Below the pieces are notes generated by a model. It had not been told where the DNA came from and did not search any database. It was given only the letters and a program-made list of their open reading frames with translations. A program made the position numbers and the translations under genes. From Termitomyces sp. T153 (taxonomy: Eukaryota; Basidiomycota; Agaricomycetes; Agaricales; Lyophyllaceae): a stretch of DNA of 64,000 nucleotides. The stretch covers positions 682,001-746,000 of the forward strand of contig JACKQL020000013.1 in NCBI GenBank assembly GCA_018296165.2, read 5' to 3'. Of the stretch, positions 1 through 9,883 are shown piece after piece (position 1 is the stretch's first letter; every line of letters begins with the position of its first letter).

Positions 1-111
1 AACAGTTCCCAGTGAATCATTCAAATACAGCCTTGATAATGCATCTGATAGGATATTTTTGGTGCCAGGCACATAGGTTATACTAAAATTGAATTCTGAA
101 ATCTTTTCAAG

Positions 112-1193
112 CTAACAAGCTTGCCTGCCTGATAAGTTTCTTTGTTCCACTAAATGTGTTAGACCCTTATGGTCTGTGAACCAACAGAACTTGATGCCTT
201 GCAGTATGTCACAGTGTTGCAGCATAGTTTCCACTCCTGCTAACATCTCTATTTTGTGCACAGAATAATTCTGCTGAGCCAAATTTAGCTTTGCAGAAAA
301 AAATGCTGCTACAGCCACCATCTTCCAGTCTTCACCTTGGCTGACAATGCCTGCAATTCTGGTTATACACCCATCTGTTATCATGTTCACTGGGAGCACA
401 TCTTTATCATAACTTAAAGGTTTTCTATGGTGTTCTTGGCATATCAAAGCCAACTTCTTTATGTCCTTGAAAGCTCATTGGTGAGTGAACTCCCAACAAA
501 ATGGGACTGTATCTTCTGTTAATGCATGTAGTACTCCCATAGGTACTCTTACATAGTCAATGTTGTTGGCAAGGTACTCAGCAGCCCCAAGGAATCCCCA
601 AAGCAAGCCTCTGTTAGTGGGAACCTTCCACCTTATCAGAGCATCTACTTTATCTGGGTCTATCTAGATCCCATCATTGTTTACCACATGCCCCAGGATT
701 TTTATTTCTCAACCAAAAAATGCAGCTTTCATTTGCTAAGGTACAGCTTTTCTCTTTTAAGGATGTCAATTACTAATTTTGCCTGTGTGACATGATCTTC
801 TAGCACATTCAAGTATATTATTATGTTGTCTAAATATATGTCCATAAACTGACCCAGATATTTGGCAAAAAGGTAAGTGCCTGGTGCATTGCAAACACTC
901 TGTTAGATGACATAACTGACCATGTTTCCATCAGGTGTAGTCATAGTAGTGCAGTTGATGTGTTCAGGTTTAATTTGGATCTGTTTGTATGCATCCTGTC
1001 TGTCTATGATGGATCTGTAATTCAAGCATGCTGCCTGCCTCAAGATTCCTTCCATATCTGGCAAAGGCAAAGACTTCTTGTATGTATTAGCATTTTGTGC
1101 TCTTAAGTTGCTTACAATCCACAGGTGCAGTGGTTCTTCAGCTTTCCCTGGTTTCTTTAAAAACATCATAGGTATAGCATTTCCCAACACCAT
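112..1193 (-). pseudogene. pol fragment: reverse transcriptase and RNase H of the gypsy element
   Basis: The reverse transcriptase starts near 1193 (block MVLGNAIPMMFLKKPGKAEE) and continues through IIDRQDAYKQIQIKPEH. It then runs out of frame to the active-site region near 820-860, which reads YLDN where the family has YLDD or YVDD, so the second metal-binding Asp is missing. RNase H follows at 453-112: an Asp in MITDG, a Glu in HKIEMLAGVE and an Asp in FTDHKGL are at the expected spacing for the Ty3 RNase H triad. Stops and frame changes near 460-900 separate the two domains. In life this polyprotein copies retrotransposon RNA into DNA in cytoplasmic particles; this copy cannot. Integrase is not in the window. 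Confidence 0.9.
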
Positions 1194-1233
1194 AACTTCT
1201 CAGCAGTCTGACTTGATGTAAGCAGTCCTTTTC

Positions 1234-1800
1234 TCATTCCACTGGCTTCAATGCTTCTGTACAGTGCAACAGTTGCCAATGGTAAATCTTTTTCTCATCT
1301 ATTAACAGAATTTCATAGTTGAATTCAATCCTAATCTGTTCTAGGTTATGTTCATACTTTTCCATTGCCCTTGAAGATAGTCTAGCCACACTGGTTCCTT
1401 CTACCACTGGGGCTACAGTGCTATTGCCCATCACCACCTGGGAAGGGTTCAGTCCAAAGGTGATTTTATATTGATATATCCAAGGTGTGCCTAGAATGAC
1501 ACCATAGCCTTGTAGATTCATTACATCAAAATATCATTGTTCTGAGATTTGTTGGTATTGGACCAGGAAGATAGTCCCATAGTTTATCTTAGACCAGGAT
1601 CCCTGTACTGCGAGCTGTATAGGCACTGGCCCATCCAATTCTATCCTTTTCAACTTCAATTGCTCAACAGCAGTTGTTAAGACAAAGTCCCTCAATGACC
1701 CTGAGTTCACCAGAGCATGTACTGGATGTCCATTTAACTTGATAACAATTACTAATGGTTTTGGTATGGTACAACTAACATTCTTTTTTCTAGCATTGTT
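1234..1800 (-). pseudogene. Retropepsin-like aspartic protease of the gypsy element
   Basis: The minus strand from about 1800 to 1234 encodes a retropepsin-like domain. It contains LNGHPVHALVNSGSLRDF, where the family motif has D-S-G at the active site, and later GYGVILGTPWIYQYKITF, the conserved I-L-G-x-P-W region near the domain end. The catalytic Asp is replaced by Asn (codon AAC near 1700-1703), so the protease would be inactive. A stop lies between the two halves at about 1530. In the intact element this domain would cut the Gag-Pol precursor. The family assignment is firm for the second half and good for the first. Confidence 0.75.
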
Positions 1801-2235
1801 TCTCTGAATTGCAGGGTAAGTTCCTCATTCCACCTGTTGTTTGTTTAATCCTGCTTCACTTATCATGCCTGTTTTATCAGGGTCTTGGTTACTCTGGCAT
1901 CAGTGGTATTTGGCTGATGGCAGCTCTAATAACTCTCTTATTTCCCTTTCTAAGGTGTGCAGGCCCTTCAGGGGCAGAATTAGGATTTCCAGGTGGATTT
2001 TGGAGTGTCCATCATTGTCATCAGTTCCTAATCCATCATTCTTGAGCAAATTGTAGGCTCAATGAACCCTTACTGAATACCAGTGACATGAATTGAACAG
2101 GGAGTTCTTTATGTGCCTTTCCTCAATCCTTGTTATGAATCAAAGTTGGCAATCAATAATTACCCATTCTCCAGGTTTGCATTAAATTAGGTCAAATCTT
2201 TTTCCATTGTTAGTATAGAATTCATGCTCATTATC

Positions 2236-5200
2236 TCAATATGGTGCCCCCAATTCTAGAACCTTAGCAGTGTTCCAAGCCCAAACATTCTTGGCCAATG
2301 TTGTCTCATACCATGATAGTCTTGTAACTGGTAGCCCACTCTGATTACTACCTTTGAGCACATACCACATTCCCACCACAAACCCCTCTTGAGTCACAAC
2401 ATCTGCCAGAAGAATCAAATCTCAACCCTAAACATGATCCCAGAGACACAGGTTACCTCTGGCTATCTCATTAGAGTAGAACTGTCATGACCCACTCCTG
2501 CACCTCCAAACCTTCCCCCCAGGACACCCCGCCTCTCCAGGGCCTCCCCCCAATGCTTCCTCCAACTCTCCCACCCTACAGCACCTGCTCCAGCTAACTC
2601 TGATGCTTCCCTGGCAAAACCCAACAACCTCCTAACAAATCCTGGCATATCCCCTATGGGCCTCCTCAGCTCCCCCTCTTGACCTACAAGACTTCTGAGC
2701 CTCTCCAACACCTCCCTTGGTACAGGTGTATGTCACTCAACCATTCCCATGATACACACAACCACTCCAGAGTTTTCCAATGACTATGGGGCAGAGTATG
2801 TTCCCATCAGAATGTCACCATGGCCTGCCCTCTGATCAGAGCCAACACCTGCCAACCCCACACAGGTCCAACAAGCCCCACCATTGCACCCTCAACCTCT
2901 GGAAATGGTCCAGTAGTTAGTATATAAAGACATAGAGTAGCATTTGTTACCTTAGTCTTAATATTACTTCACTTGGTTACTTATGTCTCATATTCTCTGT
3001 GTTTCCTGGTCTTGTCTCTATTTTTATTTTTAGCCTTGAATCTATCTCTTTTTCCAGTTCTGTCTTGTCTCATCTCAACTGTCTCTGTTTTCTTTCTCAT
3101 TCCTAAGTTCCTTTCACCCCTAACATCATTACAAACTCCATGCACATGCTACAAACCTTCAAACATTCTCATGACAACTCCAGACCTCACTCTATGCTCA
3201 GCCTCAAAACTCATCACTTTTGATTGATTCCCCATCAAATTCCAGCTCTACTCCCATCACTCACAAAGCCTCTGCTTACCCCACAGCCATACACTCACTT
3301 ATGGACTTGTTCCTGACACCTGCCTAAGCCCAATGTTTAATATACTTGGTCTTAGACTTCCCCAGACCACTCCAGACTCACTTGGACCATTTTCCTTAAC
3401 TTCTCCTTTCAAGTCCCTATAGTCCACACCTTCCCTAGAATGCTAGATTATAAGTGCAGGACATTGTGTCCACCTAGTAAGGGCTTGCCCAGTGTAGCTG
3501 AGCCTCCATAGTCAGCAGAACCTGACAAGAACTGTTGACCTTTTAGTTGTAGCACATTTGAGGGGTCCCCAGGATAGGGCTGGAGGTGTTCTAGTAGGAA
3601 ATCCAATTTTTGGGCTGCAACACAACCTATTTGGTTAGGACATTCACAAGCCATTTCTTCCTTCCAGACTAACTCCATTCTTTCCTCTATGTTTGATACT
3701 ACAAATTCATAGGAATTGCAACCAAAATCTTGTTCTATAGTTAATAAAACTTTGTCAAAATATTCTTCTACAGGGTCATGGTTCACTGGCTCCTCAACAT
3801 TGAGGTTCAGTTCCAAGTCTAGGCAGACATTGTGAGGTGAGTCTATATAACTCTCTCCATCTTCTGAATAACAATCTGATGGGACAGGGCTAGGTCTCTC
3901 TGTAAGATCATCATATTCTTCTTCTGCAATGTCTGCTGTTATTGAGCTGGAATCAGCATGGTTTTCCTCAAGTTGCTCTATCAAAGAAGGTGAGTTTCCT
4001 TCCTCAATATTATCTGTGTCAATCCAATCTATTGGCATAGTCACCATACCAACTGCAATACCAGCTGTGGTCTGACCAAAGGCTTCCTCCCTTAGATGGT
4101 CAGTTTCCTGCAAGTCTACTCTTACACTGTACAATTTTAACCCCAGAGGTTTGCCATGGTTTGAGGATGATGCTGACCTCCTGCTGGGGCAATTGCAAGA
4201 CCTGTGCCCCCATTGTCTGCAATTCAAGCACTTTTTCTGGGCATGGTATTCTGCCTCTTCCTCCTTGGTAAGTTGTTTGTGCTCATTCTGCTTCTTATAC
4301 TTAAGGTTTTCTCCTTTAGATTTCTAGTTGCCATCCTGGCTGCATGACATCCCCTGTTTTGCAGAGTACACAGCTATCTGGTTGGTTCCCTTTCCATATT
4401 TGGAAGGTGACGTACTTCTCTTCCTGCCAGATTCCTGTTGTGTGTGTTCCCTTTCCTTATGAAATCTATTTTGCTTGGAACCACCATGGCAGTGGTTGTT
4501 TTCTGTCTGCCTCAAACCCAATCCTGAATACTGTCCATCACCAAATTCAAGGTCAACAGACTCAGCCATTTCAGCAAACTCAGCTTTGAACACCACTCTT
4601 TTTCACTTAGAAGTTTCAGGGTTTAGCCCTAAGCTATATAATTCTCTCTGAATTGAGGTACAAAACCCATTGAATAGCTTCAGCCCTTTTTCCTTACAAT
4701 TTGTGTAGCCCATGATGGTGAAGAGTTCTTGCAACTCTCCCACATAGTTGTGGACAGTCATCTTGCCCTGGCATAAGTGTTTTTTCTGGCAGTGTGGGCT
4801 TGATCAGGGACCTAGGGATCCTTTTATTCCTTTTCTTTGATGATCTCTTCCTATGCTTTTCCTGTTTTTTTCTTGTTTCTGGGTCCAATGAGTCCATTGA
4901 CAAATCTGACTCATCACTCACTCCCCAATGATGGGTAAGTGCTGTCTTGATCATCTGAGCTTGAGCTGTCTGATGATTCTGACAAGCTCAAGGACTCCAA
5001 ATCTGATGGGCTTGATTCCTCTTCCTTTTGGATATGGTCAAATGCCCAACCCAGCATGCTGTTTCTGGTGACCTGATTAACTGGTCTTATCTTCTTTGAA
5101 GAATTTCCTTTGTGACCATCCTGCCAGAGCTGCAAGCTCAGTGCATTACCTTGTCAATGATATCCTGTAACTCATTGGATATAGGCTCAGATTCTGTGTG

Positions 5201-6090
5201 CTTACTTTGCTTAGATTTTTCCTTCTTCAATTCTCTTTTCATCTGGCAGATTTCATTTTCTAATTTCCATTTAGTTGTAATTTCTCCTGGAGTTCTTCAT
5301 GAGTCAGACAGCCTGAAGCCTCTTCCTCTTCTTCTGGATTATTTTCTGAGTCCAGGTTCTCAGTTCCAGCTGTTTCATTATCCACAGTGTTTAATTCATC
5401 TTGGTGAGCATTATACTCTTCCAAGATTTGATGCTGCACCCCAGGTTCTAACTCTTCTCCCAATAGATCAGCCTCTCCCCAATTACAAGGATTAGGCCCC
5501 TTACCCTTATTAATCACTGGGCTGCTGTCTGCCATGACTTGTGCTGTTGCCATATTTAATTTCCAATTGTGCATGTCTGCAAGCTCTTGTTGGGATGGGG
5601 TCATATTATTACAAGCTAGGTTTATGGTGTCTGCCTGTTCCCTGGTCAAGTCAGCCATATTTCTCTCATTCTGGTTTGTGGTTTCAATTCTCACCCATTG
5701 ATGAGGCTCATCAAACCTTATATTGTTATTTTCCTGCAGGTTTTGATTATCAATACAGGGAGTAGCATATATATTAGCTACTGAAGTCTCTTCATTATCA
5801 GTACTGGTACTAGGATTATCTTCTGATTCTTCTAACACTTTTTCCAAAGTCAGTTTTGCTTCTTCATTCAATAGTAACTCTGTTAGAGGGGATTCTGCCA
5901 GAGCAGAGTCCCTAACATCTGCCAAAGCTGTTGACAAAGAGTCCACTGCCAGAGCAGTGGAGGTAAGATAAGGGGGAGCAGCTTGAGGCATGCTGCTCAC
6001 CACCTCTCCAGCCCTAGAGACCTGCCCTGTGTGGCACATGGCAGTATGTTTCAGGTGGAAGTTGTATCTAGATTCTGTATTAGTAGACAT
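2236..6090 (-). pseudogene. gag of the gypsy element, interrupted by a nested LTR
   Basis: The longest open piece runs from 6090 down to 5260 and is acidic and Gln/Asn-rich. A degraded middle part at 5135-4600 contains a retrotransposon-gag-like block (TVHNYVGELQELFTIMGY at about 4690-4760). The piece around 4240-3448 starts with a zinc knuckle, C-x2-C-x4-H-x4-C (CLNCRQWGHRSCNC near 4190-4235). The pieces 6090-5260, 4596-4324, 4227-3448 and 2418-2236 share one reading frame. The nested LTR plus its duplicated 5 bp add 1050 bp, a multiple of three. Gag normally packages the element RNA. Stops and indels show this copy is dead. Confidence 0.8.
2483..3527 (+). repeat. Nested solo LTR (1045 bp) with 5-bp target-site duplication
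   Basis: The segment begins TGTCA and ends TGACA, the perfect short inverted repeat and TG...CA ends expected of an LTR. It is flanked on both sides by the same five bases, AGAAC (2478-2482 and 3528-3532). A TATA-like sequence (tatataaag, 2921-2929) suggests a plus-strand promoter. It splits the gag frame of the older gypsy element, which reads through in frame if the insert and one AGAAC copy are removed. No coding region is recognised inside. It is most simply a solo LTR left by recombination between the two LTRs of a younger element; a full non-autonomous element is the alternative. Confidence 0.85.
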
Positions 6091-6152
6091 TTCAAAACTT
6101 TAGGACTCATGACTAGGACAAGCACAATTGATCAGACTGTGGAGTAGCCCAC

Positions 6153-6628
6153 TGTATGGGAGTCGAGATAGTTAAGGACTTGTGAAGTTCAAAATATGTA
6201 ATAGTAGACCACTGATTAGGTAGTGTATGGTCATACTAGCTTAGAGTCTCATAAGAGAACTGGTTAAATCCTCTGTTTTGTTCAGACTATCTAGCTACTC
6301 TATCCTGAGCTCTTTTATATCTACTGGTAGCTACCAGGGGATATCAGGATGAGCACTGAATAGTAAGTAAATTTTTATGGCTTAAGGATTTGGCTACCTC
6401 CCATTCCCAAGAAGTGATGCAGTAGTCATGCTGCTACAGTTGTCCACAACTGTACAGCATAGTCATGATATAAAACACATTGTAACTACAGTATCACATG
6501 CTTGCCAGACTTCAGTCAAATATTCTGCTAATTGGCAGAATTCCTGTGACCATGATTCCAAAAGCAATCATTATGACAATCATGACCACTCCACCATATA
6601 ATCTTTATAATGTCATGAAATTATTACA
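6153..6628 (-). repeat. Probable 5' LTR of the gypsy element
   Basis: This segment lies immediately upstream of gag on the minus strand. In element orientation it would begin TGTAATAATTTCATGAC and end ATACA, giving matching TGTA/TACA termini about 476 bp apart. A TATA box (atataaaag in element orientation, near 6310-6321) supports promoter activity. Directly inside, the element reads TGGGCTACTCC (about 6142-6151), which could be a tRNA primer-binding site because such sites begin with TGG. The partner LTR is outside the window, so the ends cannot be confirmed by comparison. Confidence 0.45.
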
Positions 6629-6785
6629 ATAAGGGGAGGCAAGCTCCAATATTCCTGGAACTCTAAGCATATTAACAAAACCCTAACTACACTAAAACTT
6701 CAACTGAACCCTAACCAGGCTAACCATGTGCTCAACAGGCAGGCCCTGTGGGTACATAGGCCTGGTGTGTTAGAAATTATCATTT

Positions 6786-6862
6786 GCCCTGTTAGTTTAG
6801 TGGTTATATTGTGTCCTTTCATCTGGAAGGTTATTGGTTCAATTCCCTTTGGTTGACTTATT
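6786..6862 (+). repeat. Degenerate tRNA-Glu-like / SINE-head sequence
   Basis: The stretch contains an A-box-like GTTTAGTGGTTA and a good B box GGTTCAATTCCC at tRNA-like spacing, with CTTTCAT in the anticodon-loop position, resembling tRNA-Glu (UUC). Acceptor and anticodon stems do not pair well, and the region has lost its CpGs, so this is a decayed tRNA pseudogene or the head of a tRNA-derived SINE rather than a working tRNA. The rest of 6629-7080 is AT-rich with no recognisable gene. Confidence 0.5.
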
Positions 6863-7121
6863 CTTGTCTGCTTTGACATTTGTTGACATTATCACAGGAG
6901 ATTGATATAAAAAGCAGCCCTGTAATCACAGCTGTGGTTATATCAGGCTTATTGAATAACTGTAATAATGGATGTTGTATCATCCTGCCAGCATCAGGGT
7001 GTTGTATACTCACAGGGATCAGGGGCATGTTCACCACAATCTCTTAAATAAATTGCATTTTGAAACACTAGGGCATTGTGAAACCCGATGTGCATGTAAG
7101 TATGTGGTCCCGTTACAATGA

Positions 7122-7546
7122 CTAACCAGCGTCACTATCCACATCCCTGTCATGGTTCATCTGCGATGACAGAAAACCATGTAACAAGTGCACAAGGGTA
7201 CTTTCTCTCATGCGTAATCTCAAAGAATAGCCGAACCCTTGCCACATGTAACCTCCTTCCGCATTCTCATCTTGTCTAACGAAAATGCAGTCATAACGTG
7301 CAGCGCCACTACGCCATGAAGGAACCATCCGGATCCTCTCATGAACATTCCTCCAAGGCCTGATATCTTGCTTCGTGCATAAACCACATTGGATGAGTCA
7401 ACGCGAATTTTACCAACAGAGGGCGGGCACTGGTCAATGGGAACATCCATAAGGAGTATCTCAAGATTAGAGTGCGCTTGCTCATAGAGGAACAAGCGTT
7501 GAGAAGGAGGGTAGACCAAAGTGGTCGGCGAGCCCCTCGGCATCAA
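7122..7546 (-). pseudogene. Fragment of a transposon-associated ORF
   Basis: Two overlapping minus-strand frames (7546-7220 and 7328-7122) read as one protein with a frameshift near 7330. The first carries LFLYEQAHSNLEILLMDVP and the second WRSGAARYDCIFVRQDE. The pattern of an Arg-Tyr-Asp-x-Val/Ile-Phe-Val block following a Trp-Arg segment is common at the C-terminus of proteins carried by large basidiomycete DNA transposons; this link is from memory and not tested. The piece is too short and broken to be functional. Unlike the gypsy element it is not CpG-depleted, suggesting a separate or younger origin. 7547-7762 holds a short 9-bp tandem repeat (tacatggcg, 7673-7692) and nothing else. Confidence 0.4.
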
Positions 7547-7762
7547 ACGGAATGGAGGTTACTAGCAAAATTTATGACTCAGAGCTGTAGATGTAGGCAC
7601 TAGATGTGAACTCACTCGGTTTTCGTGCCAGTGTGACCTGTTCCATGTCTAGGTCATTTTTCATCGATAGTACATGGCGTACATGGCGTAATTTTACAGC
7701 AGAGTTGATATGATTTCGAGAATAGAGATAGAGGACGTTTTATACAATCAGGTAGGCGAAGG

Positions 7763-9415
7763 TTAATCATTATATCCACGTCTCGTGGATGCTCCAATAG
7801 GATTTTGCTCCACTTTGATACCCTGCTGTTCCCAAATCACCAGCTGACGATCTCTAGCCTGCTTACCAGTCTCGCGTTCATAGTCAGCGACTGAGGTTGG
7901 CTTTTCGCCATGAGGGGTCGCACGAAGAGCATGACGAGTCGCAGGCCAGAAGTCGAATGTGGCAGAGTGTGTCACGACCTGCGCAACGTGTCAGTGCTTC
8001 TACGTCATCCCGAAAATATGGCTACACGCGCACCCTATTATCCCAGATAGCAACAGAGTTTGGTTCCCACTTAAAGCGGACGTGAAAGTCGGTATTATCG
8101 CTGATCTGGTGGAAAAGGAAGCTGAGAATAGCATCTGATTCGGCCTTGGGCACCCCAATGATGCGGCGTGTGAATCCTGACAAAACGGAAGGGCGTTAGA
8201 ACATGGTAGAGTTCGAATGAAGTAGCTCCTTGATGAAATGCTTACCTGGATTTACATATACACTCTTCCATCCGGTAGCCGGGTGGACACGCACGACAGG
8301 GTGAACGGTCTCGATTTCCTGCCTCCGGACATGAAGCCCTGCAGCTCGAGCACCCTCTGCCTGCGCAACGGCGCTGTGAAGGGCAGTCAAGCTCTCAAGG
8401 TAGGTTTGGAAAGCAGGACTGAGAGAGGAATATAGCGCGTATCTTAATTTTAGATAGTCAGTGGATGATACCAGCATTTTAGAGTGGGTGATAATTACCC
8501 TGAACTCCATAATGTGTCGCCGCCGACTTCTGGCCCAGTGATGACTTTGAGAGAGGTCGTACTTGGTGGCTGAATTTCATACGACACCTGTTATTACGGT
8601 CTATCTTAGAACGAGCGCGAGTTGAATGTGGGAAGACGTACGTCTGAGTGCCAGAGCTCTATTTTAGAGAAGGCAGCAGGGTCTGGACGACGGGATGCAT
8701 CATTGTAAACGACTGAGGTTTAAGATGAGCAAGTTCTAACTACTTCAGGAAAACATTACTTACCATGGACTTCTTCAAGACCATTCTTGGGAATTGGAGT
8801 CGTTGCATGCTTATGGAGTGGACCAAAGTGGCGAGCAAGATCGAGCTGTTGCTGGATATTGATTTCCTGATCACGGAAAACTTTCAATGGAAGATGTCAA
8901 TCATGTATACTTTACGATATAACAATACGAATGACTTACACACAACGCCACGTTCAGCAACAAGAAGAGCTCTAATCCATGATTCAATAAAGGTTTGAGT
9001 CAAAGGATGAACAAGCTCACAGTTCATCCTTTTGGGCATCGGATAACTGCCTAAGGTCGATGCCCAAGATCTCCGTGCCAATTGCAGGAGTCAGATGCTT
9101 AACCTTCTGAGCAGCATTGAATAAGTTTTGTTTGGAGGTGTCCGCAGACAGTCCCCGTTCTGTCACCTGGACTTCAGTCAGAGGAGGCCAGTCGACTTTT
9201 GGGAAGGTAGGCTGGTCATGGCGCGTTAGGTGAAACAAAAGAAGAAACCACGAGAAGCAGCTTACTTTAAATTCTGCAAACTTGTAATTGTTATTTCCGT
9301 CGTCTGCAATGGATGGAGAGTAGAAGGGATTGAAAACTTGGTCATCTGACTTCTGCTGAACCTTGATGTCGACTACAGTAGGTGCGGGGGTTTCGTTGAC
9401 TGCGACGGGCGCCAT
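7763..9415 (-). CDS. TauD/TfdA-family Fe(II)/2-oxoglutarate dioxygenase
   Basis: Nine exons give a 401-residue protein. Exons (high to low): 9415-9266, 9211-9021, 8971-8940, 8880-8764, 8712-8642, 8587-8499, 8442-8246, 8176-8034 and 7978-7763. All introns are GT...AG and the summed length is a multiple of three. The iron ligands are visible: H185 and D187 in ELWHSD, and H334 in VVTHSATFDF. R345 or R349 in RHALR probably binds 2-oxoglutarate. The core block LTPAIGTEILGIDLRQL marks the family. Enzymes of this type oxidise small substrates such as sulfonates or related organic acids, releasing succinate and CO2. The substrate cannot be read from sequence. No signal peptide is seen, so it is probably cytosolic. 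The start is the first ATG of exon 1. Confidence 0.92.
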
Positions 9416-9883
9416 TGGATTGGATGAGTCAAAAGTTGACCCATGACTACGCTTTTATAGATCCTGTGACGAGACATCGCAAATTGCGTGATATGGCAAA
9501 CGAAGAAGATATCTGACTAATGATTCGAAATGTTCTCCCACAGATTGCTCATACTTGCGCGATTCAAGAGGTGACTTAGGTAACTCCTGCGTGATTGGTG
9601 AAAATCTGTCGACTAGTGACTCCCGATGATAGAAAGCGGGTCCAAGCAGAACAATAAACGGTTCACCGAGATTCTTCTCAGAACAGCAGTATTCCAGATC
9701 CTAGAACTGGATACCCTCAGAGTAGGCAACAAGATTCGCCGCACCCCGCGTTTGGGCGAGAATCTCGTCGGGGTCGGTGCTATCTCGTTATCGTCCCTCC
9801 ATACCTCCCAGTGTCAAGTGAACAGAATCATGAATACACCAGCAGATGGGTCAATCACGCCGCAGAATATCTAGATCATTTCA
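9416..9883. other. Intergenic, no gene seen
   Basis: This stretch lies upstream of the dioxygenase start and downstream of the kinase pseudogene. It presumably holds the dioxygenase promoter. I see no conserved ORF, RNA gene or repeat in it. Confidence 0.6.

Larger units (their letters stand above)
1..6628 (-). mobile_element. Degenerate Ty3/gypsy LTR retrotransposon, truncated by window edge
   Basis: On the minus strand, reading from high to low coordinates, the order is LTR, gag with a CCHC knuckle, aspartic protease, reverse transcriptase and RNase H. This is the Ty3/gypsy order, and integrase and the 3' LTR would lie left of position 1. The reading frames are cut by many stop codons and indels, and key catalytic residues are lost, so the copy is dead. 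The stretch is almost devoid of CpG, unlike the neighbouring genes, which fits methylation followed by C-to-T decay. A foreign LTR of 1045 bp is nested inside it at 2483-3527. The right boundary (about 6628) is inferred from TGTA...TACA LTR ends and is less certain than the coding assignments. Confidence 0.9.

Noticed and set aside
2463..2711. Minus-strand open frame of 82 codons
   Set aside because: It lies inside the nested LTR, is in a different frame from gag, and shows no conserved block.
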